Positions 9,337-17,730 of a DNA stretch of 42,335 bases are shown piece after piece (position 1 is the first letter of the stretch; every line of letters begins with the position of its first letter). The stretch comes from Candidatus Nanopelagicales bacterium (GTDB lineage Bacteria > Actinomycetota > Actinomycetes > S36-B12): contig JAFMHB010000011.1 of NCBI GenBank assembly GCA_017854795.1, positions 1-42,335 of the forward strand, read 5' to 3'. Made by a program: the position numbers and the translations under genes. Under the pieces are notes generated by a model. The model saw only the letters and a list, made by a program, of their open reading frames with translations, had not been told where the DNA came from and did no database searches.

Positions 9337-9363
9337 TAACGTCCGTTGATTTGGTTGGAGAGG
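9337..9363 (+). promoter_or_regulatory. Candidate -10 and ribosome site deciding the start at 9372
   Basis: TAACGT at 9337-9342 fits TANNNT. GGAGAGG at 9357-9363 lies 8 bases before the GTG at 9372. This supports the internal GTG over the ATG at 9291, which directly abuts the start codon of the divergent gene. Confidence 0.5.
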
Positions 9364-9371
9364 CGCGACTT

Positions 9372-11315
9372 GTGAGCAATCTGCTCTTTGGCATTGGCTT
9401 GATTGGCCTTCTCGCGGTCGCAATTATTGCCAGTCGCTCCATGGCTCGGTTAGCAATTGTGACACTATTCACGGTCACGGTGTCCGGGGCGATACTTCAA
9501 TTTCTCAGTTACCACTCCCTTGACGTCACATTCGGATTAACACAATGGTGGCTTCTCCTAACGGGGGTGTTGCTAGCTCTGCTTTCCTTCTACTACGGTC
9601 GGGGCTCGGGCCGTTTGGCCTTGTGGAGCAGAACTAGTAACGCAATCCTGATTGGGAGTTCAGGACTCATCACCGTCGCTTTCCTCGCCTCCCGCCTGCT
9701 AGCTCCCGGGGACTTGGCGCCACTGAGTGCAGTGGGATTCTTCGTTGAAAAAGTCGCAGCCGAAGACAATGCGAAATGGCTCAATGCAACTTCACAACTT
9801 GCTGATTCAAGTGTGATCGATACCTGGGCAAATGTGGGTGGGCCGATCCTCCTCATCATGTCAGTCGGTGCAACCTTGATCGGCGCTGTTTCATTTCTAC
9901 TATATGGATCCGTTAATGAAGTCGCGGTCTCCGCAGGGTCAGTTATTTTTACCCAAATCTTTTTCGTTGTTATTGCACCCTTTGCTCTTGCACCAATTGT
10001 CGAAAAAACATATCGAAAAATAGTGGGCGGAGCGCAACTTCCCAAGTTGTATTCGTTACTGAGTATCGCCATCATCACTGCAAGTAACGCGGTTTTGCTG
10101 ACCTACGGTCACATCACACTTCAGTTCACAATAATTGCCCTGACCCTATGGATCGGTGCCTTCTTAGCCCCGGTTTCACGTTTCCCTGCCCGTCTATTCA
10201 CCACTTTAGCCGTGATAGCCACGTCCCTAGTGTGGTTCCCGCTCGCTGGAATTTCACTGGTAATTTTGCTCGGGGCCGTGATTTATTTTGGGCGAGGACT
10301 CTTTCGAGGTTCCCGCGAATCGCGCAAAAAGTCTGCGGTTGGTTTTGCCTTGAGTCTGGTACTTGGGGTATTGACAATCCAATTTCTCAATGAAGCCTTG
10401 CGCTACTCCCTCGGTGTTGATTCTGTGAGCGCGACTCCTTCTGGTGGTGAGCCCGTGTCTGGTTTTGCCGGAGGGATCTCCGCTGCAGTTCGCTCAATAA
10501 GTGCACCGACTCTGCCGCTCTTTGACGATCCAGGAGGCACCGAACAGATCACAACTCTGCTTCTGATTCTCACGCTGGTGTCGATCCTCGGACTCGTCTG
10601 GGTACGTATTGGAAATCAGACATTTTCGCGCAGTCGGACAATCCCATTCATTCCCATTGTTTTAACTGGCTGTTACGCCTTAACTATTGCCTTCGTAGAT
10701 TTCTGGGCTGTGGGAGATGGCCCCAACTACGGTGCACTCAAAATCAGTTTCGCCGTTTTCCTCCCGATCTTGGTGTGTTCACTTCCGTTCGCCCTCATGA
10801 CTTTCCACCGAGGTTCGGCCATGGTAAATGGTCTCGGGGTAGGTGCTGTCGCGTTGATCGTCATCATGCTGACTTTGGACACTCTCTTTCCTCGGGCAGT
10901 TCTTCAACTCAAGCCCGCGAATTGGCCAGGAGTTACTGGTTCGCCCTACTGGTACCCAGCCGAAGTGCGAGACACCGGTGATCAAGCACTTGCCAGCAAT
11001 CCCATTGGTTGCGTGTTCCTTCCACGGGGGGCGAGCGCTCCGACCGGATTGCCGCAAGGACAACTTATTTACACCTGCACCAGGCTCCTGGCCGGAGTTG
11101 CCGGTGTGGAGACCCTCGCAGCCCCAATAGTGAAATGGGAACTGGACGAGTGGTTGCAGAACCGCAGCATGTGGAACGAAGTCCACCCCCAATTCAGTGC
11201 CCTGAGTCCGGAAATTCAGAAGCGGACCCTGATCCTGTTGGACGACGACCGTCAAGTGGCTGGCCTCGAATCCCTGGGGGTTTTGCTGAGTCGGTTCCCG
11301 CCGTTAGAGCCGTGA
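9372..11315 (+). CDS. Large polytopic membrane protein, possible GT-C type
   Basis: This protein of about 647 residues has roughly fourteen to sixteen hydrophobic helices and a C-terminal soluble portion (about the last 120 residues). It is similar in plan to the membrane protein at 4124-6265. A charged outward loop (VAAEDNAKWLNATS) follows the first helices, as expected for a GT-C active-site loop. I do not recognise a named family. I set the start at GTG 9372 because of the GGAGAGG site; a longer form from ATG 9291 adds 27 residues. It heads a plus-strand set with the TIGR04325-like methyltransferase 28 bases downstream. Role as an extracytoplasmic transferase or polymerase is inference. 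Confidence 0.7.
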   Translation: MSNLLFGIGLIGLLAVAIIASRSMARLAIVTLFTVTVSGAILQFLSYHSLDVTFGLTQWWLLLTGVLLALLSFYYGRGSGRLALWSRTSNAILIGSSGLITVAFLASRLLAPGDLAPLSAVGFFVEKVAAEDNAKWLNATSQLADSSVIDTWANVGGPILLIMSVGATLIGAVSFLLYGSVNEVAVSAGSVIFTQIFFVVIAPFALAPIVEKTYRKIVGGAQLPKLYSLLSIAIITASNAVLLTYGHITLQFTIIALTLWIGAFLAPVSRFPARLFTTLAVIATSLVWFPLAGISLVILLGAVIYFGRGLFRGSRESRKKSAVGFALSLVLGVLTIQFLNEALRYSLGVDSVSATPSGGEPVSGFAGGISAAVRSISAPTLPLFDDPGGTEQITTLLLILTLVSILGLVWVRIGNQTFSRSRTIPFIPIVLTGCYALTIAFVDFWAVGDGPNYGALKISFAVFLPILVCSLPFALMTFHRGSAMVNGLGVGAVALIVIMLTLDTLFPRAVLQLKPANWPGVTGSPYWYPAEVRDTGDQALASNPIGCVFLPRGASAPTGLPQGQLIYTCTRLLAGVAGVETLAAPIVKWELDEWLQNRSMWNEVHPQFSALSPEIQKRTLILLDDDRQVAGLESLGVLLSRFPPLEP

Positions 11316-11343
11316 TGCGAATGAAAAGAATTAGGTGGTGTGT

Positions 11344-12150
11344 GTGAGCTGGCAATCCTGGGTTGTGCCAGCAGGTGTAAGCAACTGGGCAGCACGCCGC
11401 AGCAGATACCTCACTGTATTTGATGATTCCGGCGGTACGTGGGAAGCAGCGCAAGCTCAGAGTTCCGGGTATAACGCCGGTGAAATTCTCAGCAGGGTTA
11501 AGACAAGTACCCAAGCGGTATTGCGGGCCGAGGCTGCCTTTGAGCGAGATGGTGTTGAGTTCGCTGCACCCCAATACCGCTGGCCGGTTTTGGCCGGATT
11601 GCTTGAAGTGGCTACGCGTGACGGTGAACTGAAGGTGCTGGATTTTGGTGGCTCTCTGGGATCCCTGTACTGGCAACACCGCAAGTTTTTTACAGGGCTC
11701 AAGGTTTCCTGGGGTGTAGTAGAGCAGCCTGAATTCGTTGCTGTCGGGAAAGATTTGGATCAAAGTTCTATTGATTTTTTCTCCAGCGTCACCGAATCCT
11801 TGGAATCGGTCACTCCCAACGTGGTGCTCCTCTCCAGTGTTCTGCAGTATCTGCCGAATCCGGAGCAGACTTTGCGTGAGTTGCTCGCAACCCCTGCAGA
11901 CACCGTGATTCTCGACCGAACTCCCATCAGTACCGCTACTTCCAATGTCCCCTGCTTACAGGTAGTTCCGCAGCACATCTATGCCGGCAGTTACCCCGCT
12001 TGGATTTTCTCAGAAACCTGGTTGCGCAATCAATTGGCAGGGTGGGAGATCGTTGCGGAATTTGACGGAATTGAGCCGGCCGGTCAAACAAAAAATGGCA
12101 TCAACTTCAGTTGGGATGGCCTAATTGTCCGAAGGAAAGCCAATGACTGA
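11344..12150 (+). CDS. Putative SAM methyltransferase, TIGR04325-like
   Basis: This 268-residue protein has a Rossmann methyltransferase motif I, VLDFGGSLGSLY (residues 98-109), followed by YWQHRKFF and a late VVLLSSVLQYLPNP segment. That combination is characteristic of a putative methyltransferase family found in surface-polysaccharide loci. Expected role is O- or N-methylation of a sugar. Three closely spaced GTGs (11335, 11338, 11344) could start it. I prefer 11344, which follows AGGTGG at 11333-11338. Its 3' end overlaps the DUF6492 gene by 8 bases, so the two are probably translated together. Exact substrate unknown. Confidence 0.75.
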   Translation: MSWQSWVVPAGVSNWAARRSRYLTVFDDSGGTWEAAQAQSSGYNAGEILSRVKTSTQAVLRAEAAFERDGVEFAAPQYRWPVLAGLLEVATRDGELKVLDFGGSLGSLYWQHRKFFTGLKVSWGVVEQPEFVAVGKDLDQSSIDFFSSVTESLESVTPNVVLLSSVLQYLPNPEQTLRELLATPADTVILDRTPISTATSNVPCLQVVPQHIYAGSYPAWIFSETWLRNQLAGWEIVAEFDGIEPAGQTKNGINFSWDGLIVRRKAND

Positions 12151-13138
12151 GTTGGCTCTGCTGGTAAAGAGTTACCACGGTGACTTCGAATACGCCGAGC
12201 GCCTAATGCAGTCAATCAATGCTCACAACATTGATGCGTTGCCCGTCTACATTGTGGTTCCCGAGAAGGATCTTCAGCAATTCAAGGTTTTTGCAAGTGA
12301 CACCACAAAAATTTTGAGTGAAAATCTATTTGAGAACCACTTAGTTCACGGGGAAACTGCCGGCTTTCGACCTGGCTACATTAATCAAGAGATAATCAAA
12401 CTTGCGTTTTGGGAACTTGACTTGTGTGACAACTATTTCTGTGTCGATTCAGATGCGGAATTTATTCGCGACTTTGACCGCGCCGATTTCATGGCCCAAC
12501 CGGGCATTCCCTTCACATTCTTGACCGAAGACCGCGAGCTAGTTGTTGAACCCGACTACTACCAATCCACCTGGGTGAACCGCATGAAGTCTTTAGAAAA
12601 AATTCGTGAAAGCATTGGTTACACCGGACCGTGGCTCTTCACCGTGCACGGTCACGCGGTTTTTTCTGCAACAGTCTTGCAATCCTTCGTCACAGATTTT
12701 CTGGAACCACGCGGGTGGGATTACAAAGATGCACTCGCAATTTCACCTTATGAACCAACGTGGTACAACACCTGGTTGCTCCACACGGGTGTGATCGAGA
12801 TCATTCCTCGCGAACCTTTGGTCAAGACCTTTCATAATGCGCAACAACATTTGGAGTATCAGCTTCGTGGGATTCGCAAGGAAGATGCAGCACGTGGGTT
12901 CTTGGCAGTTGTGGTAAATTCAAATTACTCACGCGGACATGGCGTGATGGATGCGGAGAATTCACTGAAGGACACACTGGCTGCCTACATTCCCTTGCCG
13001 CAGTTGTTAAGAGCACTCGGTTTTAAATTGAGGCGTGACGTGTTTATTCGACGCACACCACTGCGCAAACTCCGATTCTGGTTAGGTGCACTCGCTCTGA
13101 AGATTCCCGGTGTGCGCCGACTAGTTCAGTCTGGCTGA
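12143..13138 (+). CDS. DUF6492 family protein, putative GT-A-like glycosyltransferase
   Basis: This 331-residue protein begins with ELALLVKSYHGDFEYAERL and carries a GT-A-like acidic motif, VDSDAEF (Asp102, Asp104), together with GYINQEIIKLAF, FTFLTEDREL and QQHLEYQLRGI. I assign DUF6492 from overall pattern. Biochemistry of the family is poorly known, but association with polysaccharide loci suggests sugar transfer. A clear paralogue lies at 17723-18670 with the acidic motif at the same residue number. The start at ATG 12143 follows GAAGGA and overlaps the methyltransferase by 8 bases. The 3' end overlaps the convergent gene by 13 bases. Confidence 0.8.
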   Translation: MTELALLVKSYHGDFEYAERLMQSINAHNIDALPVYIVVPEKDLQQFKVFASDTTKILSENLFENHLVHGETAGFRPGYINQEIIKLAFWELDLCDNYFCVDSDAEFIRDFDRADFMAQPGIPFTFLTEDRELVVEPDYYQSTWVNRMKSLEKIRESIGYTGPWLFTVHGHAVFSATVLQSFVTDFLEPRGWDYKDALAISPYEPTWYNTWLLHTGVIEIIPREPLVKTFHNAQQHLEYQLRGIRKEDAARGFLAVVVNSNYSRGHGVMDAENSLKDTLAAYIPLPQLLRALGFKLRRDVFIRRTPLRKLRFWLGALALKIPGVRRLVQSG

Positions 13139-14292
13139 CAGCACTTCGTTACAACTTTCCAAAAAATATTTTCTTGCACGTACCCCGCCATGGTGGCGTG
13201 ACCATTCTCCGCGATTCGCCGACGTAAATCGAAATCAGAAGCAATTGCTGAAATTTCGGCAACGGCCTGATCAACGCCCTCAAACTCGAGATAGTCCGAT
13301 TCTTTGATGAAGTACGGAAAACCACCTTCAACGCATTGAGCAACTAATGCCGTTCCTGCAGCCATGGTTTCGGCGTAGCGAAATACCGCCTGGCGAACCC
13401 AGATCCAATCCATAAATCCACGGGTGGGTCCTTGAAGTGTGGTGGTGAAGATAATGTCTGACTCCACCAAAACCCGCCAGTAATCATCATTGGAGGTCCC
13501 GGATTTATCCGAATTGATCGTGAGTGAGATTCCTTTGTCGGCAAGTTTTCCTTGAACTACCTGAAGAAATTCATCCCGCGGCGAGTACATGGAGCCGATG
13601 AATTGAATGACCAAGGGCGTGGTCGAATCACGACTGCTGGTGAAATGGGCTTTCGCCAATTCCAATTGGGTTAAACGCTTTTGGGAAACCGGCATGAACA
13701 GGGGTCCACATATTCGAGAGTGCGGGAAAATTTTGCCTGCAATATCTGTATGAGCAAAAGTAACCACACATCCGTGGAATGCGGTGAGAACCGCGGCCTG
13801 CCAGCGATGCCGACGATAAAAGGCGTCGGTGAGAACCACAATCGGAGTGATTCCTCTGCGATTCAGGAACCAGGCCACCCGAAATCCCTCAACCAGTGAA
13901 CGTGGCCAACTTTGTCCCGGAGTTCGCACGTCAAGTACTACGGTGTTTGCGCTACTTTTCTGTTGGTTGACTGCAAATTGAGGGTAGTAGGGCTGGTCAC
14001 GGTCAATAACTTGCTGGTAGACGTGGCTCGATCCAAAAAAGTCCTGCGCCGAGCCCAGAAGTTCTTCGAAATACACGTGGGTCCAGCCAATTATTCCCGA
14101 CTCGATCGCTACTAGTGGTTTTTGATTGCGGTTACGGCGGCGAGCACCCGCCCCAAGCACCCGCGCGGGTAGTAGAGCCACCCAATAGACCCAAAATAAG
14201 GGGATTACCAATCGTGGCAGTATTCGATCCCGCCACAGTCGATGTGTTTCGGGAGGGTTGAACCCGCGCGAATACAACTCAGCCTGCTCCAC
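13126..14292 (-). CDS. GT-B glycosyltransferase-like protein
   Basis: This 388-residue protein has a short hydrophobic stretch near the N-terminus (about residues 27-50, IPLFWVYWVALLPA), which may be a membrane anchor. Its C-terminal half resembles group 1 glycosyltransferases: LVIQFIGSMYSPRDEF, then FRYAETMAAGTALVAQ, the usual position of the donor-binding segment, and a final region like ISAIASDFDLRRRIAENGH. The classic EX7E motif is not clean, so the family is uncertain. It is monocistronic from a GTG at 14292 that shares a 17-base divergent promoter region with pseF. Sugar specificity is unknown. Confidence 0.65.
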   Translation of the reverse strand: MEQAELYSRGFNPPETHRLWRDRILPRLVIPLFWVYWVALLPARVLGAGARRRNRNQKPLVAIESGIIGWTHVYFEELLGSAQDFFGSSHVYQQVIDRDQPYYPQFAVNQQKSSANTVVLDVRTPGQSWPRSLVEGFRVAWFLNRRGITPIVVLTDAFYRRHRWQAAVLTAFHGCVVTFAHTDIAGKIFPHSRICGPLFMPVSQKRLTQLELAKAHFTSSRDSTTPLVIQFIGSMYSPRDEFLQVVQGKLADKGISLTINSDKSGTSNDDYWRVLVESDIIFTTTLQGPTRGFMDWIWVRQAVFRYAETMAAGTALVAQCVEGGFPYFIKESDYLEFEGVDQAVAEISAIASDFDLRRRIAENGHATMAGYVQENIFWKVVTKCCQPD

Positions 14293-14304
14293 CCGCCTAG
14301 GCTA
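14293..14304 (-). promoter_or_regulatory. Leaderless -10 element, minus side of a near-palindromic divergent promoter
   Basis: TAGCCT (14304-14299, minus) lies 6 bases before the GTG at 14292. It overlaps the plus-strand hexamer by 5 bases. Confidence 0.55.
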
Positions 14305-14309
14305 GTGGG
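14298..14309 (+). promoter_or_regulatory. Leaderless -10 element for pseF
   Basis: TAGGCT (14298-14303) lies 6 bases before the GTG at 14310. The whole intergenic space is 17 bases, too short for two leaders with ribosome sites. Confidence 0.55.
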
Positions 14310-15065
14310 GTGACCACCGCTCAACCCATTGCCATTATTCCGGCGCGCGCCGGATCCAAGAGGATCCCCGGGAAAAACTCTCGATCCATGCTCGGGATCC
14401 CCTTGATAACCCGGGCGATTCGGATCTGCCAAGAGTCAGAGATATTTGAATCGATTGTGGTCAACACCGACTCAGAGCAGATCGCTGAACTTGCCCGAGC
14501 AGCAGGTGCCCAGGTTCACAATCGGCCCATTGCCTTAGCCGACGACCATACCCCCTTACTCCCGGTGATCGCCGAGGCCACGGTGGACACGGTAGACACT
14601 AACCCGACCATGCCCATCTGTTGCTTTTATGCCACCGCAGTTACCGTCGACCCCGGAGAGCTCGTGAATAGTTGGCGGGTTTTTGGAGCGATGGTGGCTA
14701 ATCCCACCAGCGCCAATTCGTTCCTCACGGCAGTTGTGCGATACCCACATCCCATTCAGCGGGCATTGGAATTGGGTGCAAATGGAGACGTGACCATGCT
14801 TTCCCCGGAATACGCCCTCACGCGCACGCAAGATTTACCCGAACGCTGGCACGATGCCGGCGCGTTTATCTGGGGTAGTGCATTCGCTTGGTCACAAAGT
14901 GAACCCGTGTTAACCCGTGCCCATGGATTTCCGCTCGCACACTCCCAAATTGTCGATCTTGATACCGAAGAGGACTGGTTACGCGCCGAAACACTGCTTA
15001 CGGTGAGAGAAAACAAACTTTCACCAACGACCGATAGTCTTAACCAGCACGAAAAAAACACATAA
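14310..15065 (+). CDS. pseF: Pseudaminic acid cytidylyltransferase
   Basis: The enzyme activates pseudaminic acid (or a close nonulosonate) with CTP to give CMP-Pse. The 251-residue protein starts IAIIPARAGSKRIPGKN, the CMP-sugar synthetase nucleotide loop. It continues with VVNTDSEQIAELA and HDAGAFIWG, and ends near IVDLDTEEDW, all typical of PseF and the related NeuA group. Assignment to pseudaminate rather than sialate rests on the adjacent pseB and pseC. It heads a plus-strand operon, with pseB 9 bases downstream behind an AAGGAG ribosome site. There is no fused PseG hydrolase domain. Confidence 0.9.
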   Translation: MTTAQPIAIIPARAGSKRIPGKNSRSMLGIPLITRAIRICQESEIFESIVVNTDSEQIAELARAAGAQVHNRPIALADDHTPLLPVIAEATVDTVDTNPTMPICCFYATAVTVDPGELVNSWRVFGAMVANPTSANSFLTAVVRYPHPIQRALELGANGDVTMLSPEYALTRTQDLPERWHDAGAFIWGSAFAWSQSEPVLTRAHGFPLAHSQIVDLDTEEDWLRAETLLTVRENKLSPTTDSLNQHEKNT

Positions 15066-15074
15066 GGAGACTAA

Positions 15075-16049
15075 GTGTCAGTCATTGATGAATCCTCGAT
15101 TTTGATCACCGGGGGCACGGGTTCCTTTGGCAAGGCCTTCCTCCAAGAGGTTTTGACAGCTCACAATCCTCGCCGGGTTGCGATTCTTTCCCGTGATGAA
15201 CTCAAGCAGTCAGAAATGCGGGCACACTTCACGGATAAACGAATTCGCTGGTTTCTCGGGGACATCCGTGACAAAGATCGCTTGATTCGAGCTTTTCATG
15301 GTGTGGATTACGTTGTCCATGCGGCGGCCCTCAAACAAGTTGACACCGCTGAGTACAACCCGTTCGAGTACGTCCAAACAAATATTCTGGGCAGTCAAAA
15401 TGTGATTGACGCTGCCATAGATTCTGGCGTGAAAAAGGTCGTTGCTCTCTCAACGGATAAGGCGTCCTCGCCCATCAATCTTTATGGGGCAACAAAACTC
15501 ACCGCCGACAAACTATTTGTCGCAGCCAATAACTACAGCTACAGCTACAACACGGCCATGGCCGTTGTGCGCTACGGCAATGTCATGGGCAGTCGAGGAT
15601 CAGTGATTCCGTTCTTCCAAAAATTAATCGCCGAGAACAAACCACTTCCCATTACCGATCCCAACATGACTCGGTTCTGGATCACGCTGCCCCAGGCTGT
15701 TCAGTTTGTTATTGATTCATTTGACTCAATGCACGGTGGGGAACTGTACGTCCCACGAATACCCAGCATGCGAATCATGGATCTGGTCGAAGCTCTCAAG
15801 CCGGGTGCCGAAACTCATGTTGTTGGTATTCGCCCCGGTGAGAAACTCCACGAGGAAATGATTGCCTCTGACGACAGCTACCGGACACTGCGCCAAGCAG
15901 ATCGCTACGTGGTGCAACCAACCGTTAAGGAGTGGTGGTTCAAAGATTCTGAGGGTGAAGCGGTTGCAGAGGGTTTCTCATACTCCTCCGACACTAATGA
16001 CCAATGGTTAACGATCCCGGAATTGCAAAACTGGATTGCTAAAGGCTAA
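15075..16049 (+). CDS. pseB: UDP-N-acetylglucosamine 4,6-dehydratase (inverting)
   Basis: First enzyme of pseudaminate synthesis: it dehydrates and C5-epimerises UDP-GlcNAc to a 4-keto-6-deoxy-altro sugar. The 324-residue protein has GGTGSFGK (about residues 13-20), AALKQVDTAEYNP, STDKASSPINLYGATK (Tyr137, Lys141) and YGNVMGSRGSVIP. The STDKA plus AALKQV set is diagnostic of the PseB/FlaA1 group. The GTG start follows AAGGAG. It abuts pseC with no intergenic base, which supports co-expression. Length and all visible catalytic positions are normal. Confidence 0.95.
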   Translation: MSVIDESSILITGGTGSFGKAFLQEVLTAHNPRRVAILSRDELKQSEMRAHFTDKRIRWFLGDIRDKDRLIRAFHGVDYVVHAAALKQVDTAEYNPFEYVQTNILGSQNVIDAAIDSGVKKVVALSTDKASSPINLYGATKLTADKLFVAANNYSYSYNTAMAVVRYGNVMGSRGSVIPFFQKLIAENKPLPITDPNMTRFWITLPQAVQFVIDSFDSMHGGELYVPRIPSMRIMDLVEALKPGAETHVVGIRPGEKLHEEMIASDDSYRTLRQADRYVVQPTVKEWWFKDSEGEAVAEGFSYSSDTNDQWLTIPELQNWIAKG

Positions 16050-17153
16050 GTGAGCCAATCCATGATTCCTTATGGGCGTCAGCAGGTCGATGCCGCTGAC
16101 ATTGCCGCCGTTGAAAAAGTTCTCAAAAGCGACTGGTTGACAACCGGTCCTGTTATCACCGAATTCGAAATGGCTCTCGCCGACTATGTTGGAGCGAAAT
16201 ACGCAATCACATTTTCATCGGCCACGGCGGCCCTGCATGCTGCTTGCGTTGTTGCAGGTTTAGGACCTGGTGATCTGGTACACACGAGTCCTCTAACATT
16301 TATCGCAAGTGCAAATTGTGCGCGCTACGTTGGCGCCACACCTGCATTGATTGACATTGATCCATCCACATTCAATATTGACACCGACCAAATCACCGAA
16401 AACATTCAGGCCGTTATTCCGGTGCACTATGCGGGACTGCCAGTGGAACTGGGCGCAATACCTGCTCGCCCTCGGGTGATCATCGAAGATGCATCCCACG
16501 CTCTCGGTGCACGGAGTACAACTGAAAGGGTTGGAGCCACCACGCACAGTGATATGTGCGTCTTTTCATTCCACCCGGTCAAGCCAATCACCACAGGCGA
16601 AGGTGGTGCAGTCACCACTAATAATGCGGATTACGCGCAAGCGCTTAAGGAATTCCGCTCCCATGGAATCAAAGCGAATACAGATCCACTGTCCTGGGAA
16701 TACAACGCGACTACCCTCGGTTACAACTACCGATTAACCGACATCCAAGCCGCTCTAGGTCTTAGCCAGTTGAGGAAACTTGACCGATTCATTGCCGAAC
16801 GTAACGCGATTGCTGAGCGTTATCGGGAGAAACTCTCGGAACTACCACTTGAATTACCCCCAGCCGCGCCTGCAGGCGCACTGCACGGTTACCACCTTTT
16901 TGCCATTCGGGTTCCCCAGCGACGCGAAGTATTTGCCGAGTTGCGCAAACGGGGAATAGGTGTTCAAGTGCACTATGTACCCGTTCACCACCACGGCGTG
17001 TCTGCTGACATCGAAATCCCACTAGGTGGCTACCCGCACGCCGATTCCGTCTATAACGGACTGATCAGCATTCCTACTTTCCCTGGACTCACCGAGTCGG
17101 AACAGGACATTGTGATTGCAACATTGACAGACGTTCTGGAACTTCATGGTTGA
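16050..17153 (+). CDS. pseC: UDP-4-amino-4,6-dideoxy-N-acetyl-altrosamine transaminase
   Basis: This PLP enzyme aminates the PseB product at C4. The 367-residue DegT-family protein carries the Schiff-base lysine in FSFHPVKPITTGEGG (Lys178), unlike the His-bearing RfbH at the window start. It also shows IPVHYAGLPVELG, IIEDASHALGA, and a C-terminal HHHGVSADIEIPLGG region. The IPYGRQ start and the neighbouring pseB, pseF and acetyltransferase support PseC specifically. The GTG start directly follows the pseB stop and the 3' end overlaps the next gene by 8 bases. Confidence 0.93.
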   Translation: MSQSMIPYGRQQVDAADIAAVEKVLKSDWLTTGPVITEFEMALADYVGAKYAITFSSATAALHAACVVAGLGPGDLVHTSPLTFIASANCARYVGATPALIDIDPSTFNIDTDQITENIQAVIPVHYAGLPVELGAIPARPRVIIEDASHALGARSTTERVGATTHSDMCVFSFHPVKPITTGEGGAVTTNNADYAQALKEFRSHGIKANTDPLSWEYNATTLGYNYRLTDIQAALGLSQLRKLDRFIAERNAIAERYREKLSELPLELPPAAPAGALHGYHLFAIRVPQRREVFAELRKRGIGVQVHYVPVHHHGVSADIEIPLGGYPHADSVYNGLISIPTFPGLTESEQDIVIATLTDVLELHG

Positions 17154-17730
17154 GCATGACCTTCAGTGGGATTCGGGCTATCGCTTCTTCCCCGAACTCA
17201 ACGCCACAAGTGCCGATAAACGCTACCAACTCCGTCCCCTTCACTGGAATGATCGCGATGCAATCCGAGTATGGCGCAATGCACAGATTGACGTCCTGCG
17301 ACAACAAAATCCATTATCGGCGAATGAGCAGGATAGTTACTTTTCGAGCATAGTTCTGCCTCAACTCGCCGAGAAACTCCCTGAGCAAATTCTCTTCGCT
17401 TTCCTCGAGGATTCCCAGCTTGTTGGTTATGGCGGCTTTGTGCACATTGTGTGGGCTGATCGCCGCGCGGAAGTGTCATTCTTAACCGACATAGATCGCT
17501 CGGATCAAAAGATATTTTCCCAAGATTGGGTGGAGTACCTGAAGTTACTTGTACAGCTTGCCCAAAAAATTGGCTTTCATAAACTCACTACCGAGACATA
17601 CAGCATTAGGCCGGAATTAATTAGAATTCTCGAGAATTTTGGTTTCACTCGAGAAGGGATCCTGCGTGATCACCATCTCATCAATGGTGTACCAGTTGAC
17701 AGCTTCGCCCATGCGTATCTGATCAACTAG
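17146..17730 (+). CDS. pseH: GNAT acetyltransferase, probable PseH
   Basis: This is a GCN5-related N-acetyltransferase of the RimJ/RimL type, 194 residues. The order of features is YQLRPLHWNDRDAIRVWRN, a VGYGGFVHIVW strand, an acyl-CoA region, and GFTREGILRDHHLINGVPVD near the C-terminus. In the Pse pathway PseH acetylates the 4-amino group made by PseC, and the gene overlaps pseC by 8 bases, so this assignment is natural. A second GNAT gene at 20886 sits beside pseI, and either could be the true PseH. It ends with an 8-base overlap with the convergent DUF6492 gene. Confidence 0.8.
   Translation: MVEHDLQWDSGYRFFPELNATSADKRYQLRPLHWNDRDAIRVWRNAQIDVLRQQNPLSANEQDSYFSSIVLPQLAEKLPEQILFAFLEDSQLVGYGGFVHIVWADRRAEVSFLTDIDRSDQKIFSQDWVEYLKLLVQLAQKIGFHKLTTETYSIRPELIRILENFGFTREGILRDHHLINGVPVDSFAHAYLIN

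Noticed and set aside
11194-11763. 189-codon open frame on the minus strand
   Set aside because: It is antisense to the end of a membrane protein and the start of a methyltransferase that both have clear family motifs; its composition is typical of a shadow frame.
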